A stretch of DNA of 53,828 bases from a bacterium (GTDB lineage: Bacteria; Desulfobacterota; JAPLJL01), in NCBI GenBank assembly GCA_028713675.1, contig JAQTNV010000023.1:1-53828 (forward strand), read 5' to 3'. Within the stretch, counting starts at the first letter, position 1. Every line of letters starts with the position of its first letter. The translations under genes were made by a program, and so were the position numbers. This document shows positions 50,901 to 53,828 of this stretch, one piece after another. The notes below the pieces were generated by a model. That model was not told the origin of the DNA, did no database searches, and saw nothing but the letters and a program-made list of their open reading frames with translations.

Positions 50901-52517
50901 AGCGTGGTTCCTCTGACCCCGGAATTTTCCGAGGATTTTTCCGAACAGGTTTATCTCAATAATTTCCAGGAAGATGGAGGCGGAAACCAGTTCGTGCAAA
51001 CCATGGGGAATCACGACACTGCGCTCTGTTCGTATAACCATGGCTCAAACGATATCCATCTTTTCACCAAACAGACCTTCGGGGACGGAGTCTTCGAGTT
51101 CGATTATTATCTGCAAGGTTCTGCCGGTGACGGGGGCGTGTTCCTCCGCGCGGTGGACCGAGGCAACGGTTTGCTGATTTCCCTGGATCCGGCCGCCTGG
51201 CAGGCCTATGTGGGTGTCGGCGGTGCGGGGGTATGGTACGCTATGCCGCAGTACAATTATTCAGCGCTTACCATCGGCAACAACCATTGGCACCACTTCA
51301 AGGTCCTCATGAACGGTAACCGCTTCGATCTTTTTGAGGAAGGCAGTTACCGCGGGACCTTTTACGACACCGGAGGTATCACCGCACACTATCCGCGCGG
51401 CAGCATCGGCTTAAGGGGGATAGAGGCTTCCGACCGGAAAAGCTGTATCGACAATATCCGGGTGACCCCGGCCATTCCTGATACCAATTATTACTGTTTC
51501 AACGCTTCCGCCGGGCAGCAATTGTATATCGATACCGATGCCGAGGAATTAGACTCGCCGACGGATTCGCTTGTTTCGCTGTATGGCACGGATGGAATTA
51601 CGCTTCTCGCCTGGAATGACGATGCCGGTTCATATTACGGCGGACATGATTCCATTCTCCCGTATACTTTCGGGGGTGCCGGTACGTATTACCTTGCAGT
51701 CCAGGGGAGCGGCTGGGGAAGGGAAGCGTATCATCCTTATTTCGTGAATTTCAAGGATATTCCTGGTGCTCAAGATTCCGACGGGGATGGCCTGACCGAT
51801 CTGCAGGAATATTTCACCTATTTCACGGATCCGTATAACTCAGACAGCGACGGGGATGGGATTACCGATAGCCTTGAGGTGCTTACTTTTGGCACAAACC
51901 CAAACAAAGCCGATTCCGATGATGACGGGTTAAACGACTATCAGGAGATCTGCTACGACGGAAACTGTTCTGCCTATACTCCGGGCGCTGATACCAACCC
52001 GAATAATTTGGACACTGATGGCGACGGTTTCCTGGATGGAGATGAGGTGGATCATCATACCAATCCTCTTGATCCGCTTGATTATCCTTCTTTGGTGTAT
52101 TCCGAATCCTTTGTGTACAATTCTTGGTCGGAGGATGATTGTTCCGCCTGGAATACTTTCCGGGGTAAATTAACGGAAACCTTTAATAAAATCATCATCA
52201 AAGGTTCCTTTGATCCGGTCGGGGTTTCCTGCACCGGTCCCGTTGCCAACACGGTCTGCCACGCCATCCGGGATAATTCGTCAGGGAACTGGGGTATTTG
52301 TGACGGGAGAACCTGGTTTACAGGTTACTGCTCAAATGGAACCTGGGGACCAGGCTATGAGGTGACCGCAAGCACGATAGGATATACTAATTGCGCTTGT
52401 TTGAGTTCAAGCCAGGCTTATACCGTCCGCCCTTGTATTGCGAATAACAACTGGGGCGGAGCCGGAACGAATACCTGCAGCGCCCCGAGCCAGACGTTGA
52501 CGGTTATCTGCGAATAA
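48000..52517 (+). CDS. A2: large surface lipoprotein with nested PPC, jelly-roll and SUEL-lectin-like domains
   Basis: A 1505-residue protein. Start GTG 48000 with GGAGG four bases upstream; ATG 48012 in frame is too distant from it. Lipobox M-S-G-C. TSP3 repeats (35-255, 440-495, 1258-1365) and a lamin-tail domain (262-430; TKVVINEFFAGKCTWVELYN) parallel A1. Then come: the first half of a PPC domain (497-525, PEVEPNGTAAQ); three related modules of about 175 residues (527-712, 805-975, 980-1155; each with EDFS-like start, IHAYT/IHLFT, GDGGVFF, HHFK and SCIDN); and the second PPC half (1158-1255, NYYCFNASAGQQLYIDTDAEE, GTYYLAVQGSG). Module 2 is interrupted after FFTDFS by a SUEL-type lectin-like stretch (about 722-800). 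The C-terminal 130 residues are Cys-rich and unrecognised. Likely carbohydrate-binding and cell-surface. Confidence 0.88.
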   Translation: MDCSMKTKRFGKEIFFLALILGIMIAGGWTMSGCGIDEDQQQKIVSKFIDSDNDGLSDNDEIMKYHTGLASRDTDGDGLLDGDEVSLGTDPLSSDTDEDGMPDGWEVQYGLDPLYWDDRNWDLDGDSLSNVNEYQYGTLPNNPDTDEDGMPDGWEVQYGLNPTSNDADWDNDSDGLTNYQEYLRGTNPNNPDTDGDTFQDGWEVLNGFNPLNASDPMIGDDGDRDGIPDNLENILYQTSPNSADTDGDGYPDKFEIDNGSDPSDPNSIPDVTKVVINEFFAGKCTWVELYNVGSEPVNLGNWTLRLDLGSVGVTDQKISDAWGNFTLAPKQTVVLDTANGTNTASHRYANACDTYCDSVGSYGAAVLINHTGTAVDFVRWGGHWPVTAPNPPAGTSWSAAGPIYYGCPAGDSLQRNIWGTDTDTEKDWSVGFSTPGQPNSPDSDGDGLSDWAEANINNTDPGSADTDGDGYPDGLEVAKGTDPNSASSSPAGIIPEVEPNGTAAQCTTVGDLGKQAWGQLYPRYPQFTEFYEDFSDGTFTDTFQALGGGTNNLRNYDGHTNSLCVYGNVNNIHAYTKQSFSGDMLFDFDYRLNGSAGDGGVFFGVKNQDNGILMALRPGGWEIYSRIAGNWYSMTAGQINNLNRLYDNQWDHFQIVVRDGVYQLYENETYRGSFLGPLNIGSVGLRGWENSSRENCIDNVRVASLPRPPETFFTDFSHSNYENNTINIISAVYGKNGYYCDQTNYFRSQCNGASSCSAATHNGICGDPLAGTYKAVIVRYTCGNESRSLIVGEGGTVSISCYKDSLDTFQQSNSGALYVSTVGNHTDALCGYNFANDIHAYTQNMSFNNGVLEFDYYLKGGNPDGGVFFRAQDSEHGYLLALASGSWNPYRRTPGNWSGISVTNYSGLTIGANRWHHFKLVMDGGNFSLFEEGVLRGTFVDYKYTSGGVGLRAPWHGYSDSTCIDNLSVVPLTPEFSEDFSEQVYLNNFQEDGGGNQFVQTMGNHDTALCSYNHGSNDIHLFTKQTFGDGVFEFDYYLQGSAGDGGVFLRAVDRGNGLLISLDPAAWQAYVGVGGAGVWYAMPQYNYSALTIGNNHWHHFKVLMNGNRFDLFEEGSYRGTFYDTGGITAHYPRGSIGLRGIEASDRKSCIDNIRVTPAIPDTNYYCFNASAGQQLYIDTDAEELDSPTDSLVSLYGTDGITLLAWNDDAGSYYGGHDSILPYTFGGAGTYYLAVQGSGWGREAYHPYFVNFKDIPGAQDSDGDGLTDLQEYFTYFTDPYNSDSDGDGITDSLEVLTFGTNPNKADSDDDGLNDYQEICYDGNCSAYTPGADTNPNNLDTDGDGFLDGDEVDHHTNPLDPLDYPSLVYSESFVYNSWSEDDCSAWNTFRGKLTETFNKIIIKGSFDPVGVSCTGPVANTVCHAIRDNSSGNWGICDGRTWFTGYCSNGTWGPGYEVTASTIGYTNCACLSSSQAYTVRPCIANNNWGGAGTNTCSAPSQTLTVICE
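50154..50402 (+). other. SUEL-type (galactose/rhamnose-binding lectin) like domain inside A2
   Basis: The encoded stretch has IISAVYGKNGYYC, SQCNGASSCSAATHNGICG, then GDPLAGTYKAVIVRYTC. This follows the rhamnose-binding lectin layout (A-x-Y-G-x...C...C-N-G...C...DP-x-x-GT-x-K-x-x-x-V-x-Y-x-C) with its disulfide Cys, though the Cys after DP is missing. Its DNA is visibly AT-richer than the surrounding modules, suggesting separate origin. Confidence 0.65.
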
Positions 52518-52552
52518 TGATTTTCCCCCGGCTTCGGGGTTGGAAAAGTTCA

Positions 52553-52590
52553 AAAGGAGGGTGACTTTAGCTGGTCACCCTCCTTGATTA
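52553..52590 (+). terminator. Terminator/hairpin between A2 and B2
   Basis: A 12-bp stem AAGGAGGGTGAC / GTCACCCTCCTT with an 8-base loop, but only a weak T tract after it. It occupies the same position as the A1-B1 terminator. Confidence 0.7.
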
Positions 52591-52652
52591 TTGGAGGCTG
52601 CTTTAACTGATCGAAGATGGTTCTTTAAGAGAATCAAAACCCGGAGAATTGA

Positions 52653-53828
52653 ATGATTCAGGGGATAATTCGGGGCAAAAGGATAGGGATGGTGTTTTAT
52701 TTTGTCCTGGCAGTGATGATTTTTGTTTTCGGAGACGGATGCGGCGGGGGGGGCGGGATCAACCAGACCAGGGATACCGACGGGGACGGGATGCCGGACT
52801 GGTGGGAACTTACTTATGGGCTGGATCCCAGTAACCCGAATGACGCCGGCCTGGATCCCGACCAGGATGGCTGGACCAACCTCGAGGAATACCAGAACGG
52901 GACCGACCCCCGGGTGGAGGACCCTCCCAAGGAACTCTGCAACGGCTTTGATGACGACGGGAACGGCTTGATTGACGAGATCTGGCTGGACCAGGGAAAG
53001 CCCTGCGGGATGTGCGGGACCTACCAGTGCTCTGCCGACGGGTTGTCTCTGGAATGCCCGGCCCAGGGGGTCTGTCTCCCAGGCGATAACCAGTACTGCG
53101 GATCGACCGGGGGGATGAAGACCTGCCTGGATACCTGTGTCTGGGGGGATTGCTACGAGCCCCTGCAATGTACGGTGGGGGAACAGCAGACCTCCCCGTG
53201 CGGTTATTGCCAGGAAGGGATCCGGACCCGGACCTGCGGCTTTGACGGGCTCTGGGACATCTGGAGCGACTGCCTGGGGGAGGGATGTCAACCGGCAGCG
53301 ACGGAAGCATGCCGGGTTGAGGATAAACCGGGGACGCAGGAATGCTCGAGTGAATGCAAATGGAGTGATTGCGTCGCCAACTGCAATCCGATGGATAGAT
53401 TCACCGTTACCTGCGGGGATTGCGGGGGAACCCATGATCGGACCTGCCGGACCGACGGGACCTGGAGCGCTTGGACCGTCTGCCAGTGCGCCGACCAGAC
53501 CGAGACCAGGGATTTTCCCGGATATGACGGCCAGACTCGGACCTGCGGCCTGGCTACCTTGTGCGAATGGACGCCCTGGACCAACTGCACGCTGGCCGGG
53601 GCCGAGTGCGAATCCGGCGATACCGAAACCCAGGCCTGCGGCTGCGGGGGAACGGGGGCGAAGAGCCGGACCTGTTCAGAGGTCTGTGTCTGGGGCGAGT
53701 GGAGCGAGTGCCGGAATGATTCTGACTTGATCCCGCCTTCGGCTCCGGAGCTTTTGACTCCGGCGGACGGGTCCGCGTTTCATGCTCTCCCCATCACTTT
53801 CAGCTGGACCGTCAGTTCCGACAACTGC
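52653..53828 (+). CDS. B2: Cys-rich surface lipoprotein, paralogue of B1, 3' end outside window
   Basis: A frame from ATG 52653 (GGAGA about 6 bases upstream) stays open for 392 codons to the right edge, so the gene is incomplete. The signal (MVFYFVLAVMIFVFG) is followed by G-D-G-C and a Gly run, a weak lipobox. Then, as in B1: DTDGDGMPDWWELTYGLDP, LEEYQNGTDPRVEDPPKELC, NGFDDDGNGLIDEIWL, KPCGMCGTYQCSADGL and TSP1-like Cys repeats (GIRTRTCGFDGLWDIWSDC; GQTRTCGLATLCEWTPWTNC). At the edge the start of the fibronectin-III domain appears (LPITFSWTVSSDNC, matching VPLTWTASSDACG of B1). Identity to B1 over the first 110 residues is high by eye. Second half of the duplicated A-B cassette. Confidence 0.9.
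   Translation, partial: MIQGIIRGKRIGMVFYFVLAVMIFVFGDGCGGGGGINQTRDTDGDGMPDWWELTYGLDPSNPNDAGLDPDQDGWTNLEEYQNGTDPRVEDPPKELCNGFDDDGNGLIDEIWLDQGKPCGMCGTYQCSADGLSLECPAQGVCLPGDNQYCGSTGGMKTCLDTCVWGDCYEPLQCTVGEQQTSPCGYCQEGIRTRTCGFDGLWDIWSDCLGEGCQPAATEACRVEDKPGTQECSSECKWSDCVANCNPMDRFTVTCGDCGGTHDRTCRTDGTWSAWTVCQCADQTETRDFPGYDGQTRTCGLATLCEWTPWTNCTLAGAECESGDTETQACGCGGTGAKSRTCSEVCVWGEWSECRNDSDLIPPSAPELLTPADGSAFHALPITFSWTVSSDNC

Noticed and set aside
52575-53435. 286-codon minus-strand frame, and a similar one at 45721-46785
   Set aside because: Both are antisense to the paralogous B genes; the resemblance between them merely reflects the B1/B2 duplication.
53137-53730. 197-codon plus-strand frame near the right edge
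   Set aside because: It is in a different frame from B2 and its translation is Arg/Pro/Gly-rich noise. The B2 frame matches B1 throughout.
1-53828. tRNA, rRNA, riboswitch (including a Moco or TPP riboswitch before mos or thiD genes)
   Set aside because: No cloverleaf, rRNA segment or conserved riboswitch core was seen; the regions in front of these genes are repeat arrays or plain AT-rich DNA.

Overview
The window is a dense, fairly GC-rich bacterial chromosome segment. I see no rRNA, tRNA, transposase, phage gene or CRISPR array. The organism is almost certainly a free-living diderm. Evidence includes many lipoproteins with lipoboxes, CsgG/LPP20-type periplasmic proteins, a PEGA-domain Ser/Thr kinase, a class III cyclase, MopE and thrombospondin-3 surface proteins, and AddAB. 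Together these resemble Desulfobacterota, Myxococcota or a related candidate phylum. I cannot fix the lineage from sequence alone.

Layout: (1) 1-1502, the 3' part of an FAD-linked oxidase. (2) 1700-6686, an envelope block: three LPP20-type proteins, a CsgG-like/DUF5683-like protein and a TlpA thioredoxin fused to a LytR_C domain; the last four genes overlap or nearly touch. (3) 6879-11374, housekeeping genes: ThiD, a DksA-like protein with a histone-like tail, ApbE, a LEA14-like protein and an EamA transporter. (4) 11523-28150, divergent lipoprotein genes including a 1975-residue adhesin-like protein (16 Ig-like repeats plus an integrin-type propeller). These are followed by a signalling group (PEGA kinase, TPR/DUF5683 protein, FHA-GAF-adenylate cyclase) and two secreted phosphoesterase-type lipoproteins. 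(5) 28370-34999, addB-addA. (6) 35116-40983, two glycosyltransferases and a minus-strand tungstate/molybdate group: TupB/TupC-like ABC genes and two molybdenum-storage-protein homologues, with an AT-rich four-helix-bundle gene between the storage genes. (7) 41595 to the right edge, a two-gene surface-lipoprotein cassette (TSP3/LTD protein then Cys-rich MopE-like protein) duplicated in tandem as A1-B1-A2-B2; B2 runs off the window.

Three things stand out. First, nearly every gap in the left three quarters carries short degenerate tandem repeats of 7 nt (8 nt in the tungstate region). Each locus has its own consensus, and several arrays spill into coding ends. Second, A2 is a nested protein: a PPC domain is split by three related jelly-roll-like modules, and one of these is itself split by a SUEL-type (rhamnose-binding) lectin-like domain. 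Third, tungstate uptake genes sit beside a pair of MoSto-like storage subunits.

Possible regulation: CRP-like palindromes (TGTGA-N6-TCAC type) lie in front of the LPP20 block, between the divergent lipoprotein genes and in front of A1, and the window encodes an adenylate cyclase. The link is inferred only.
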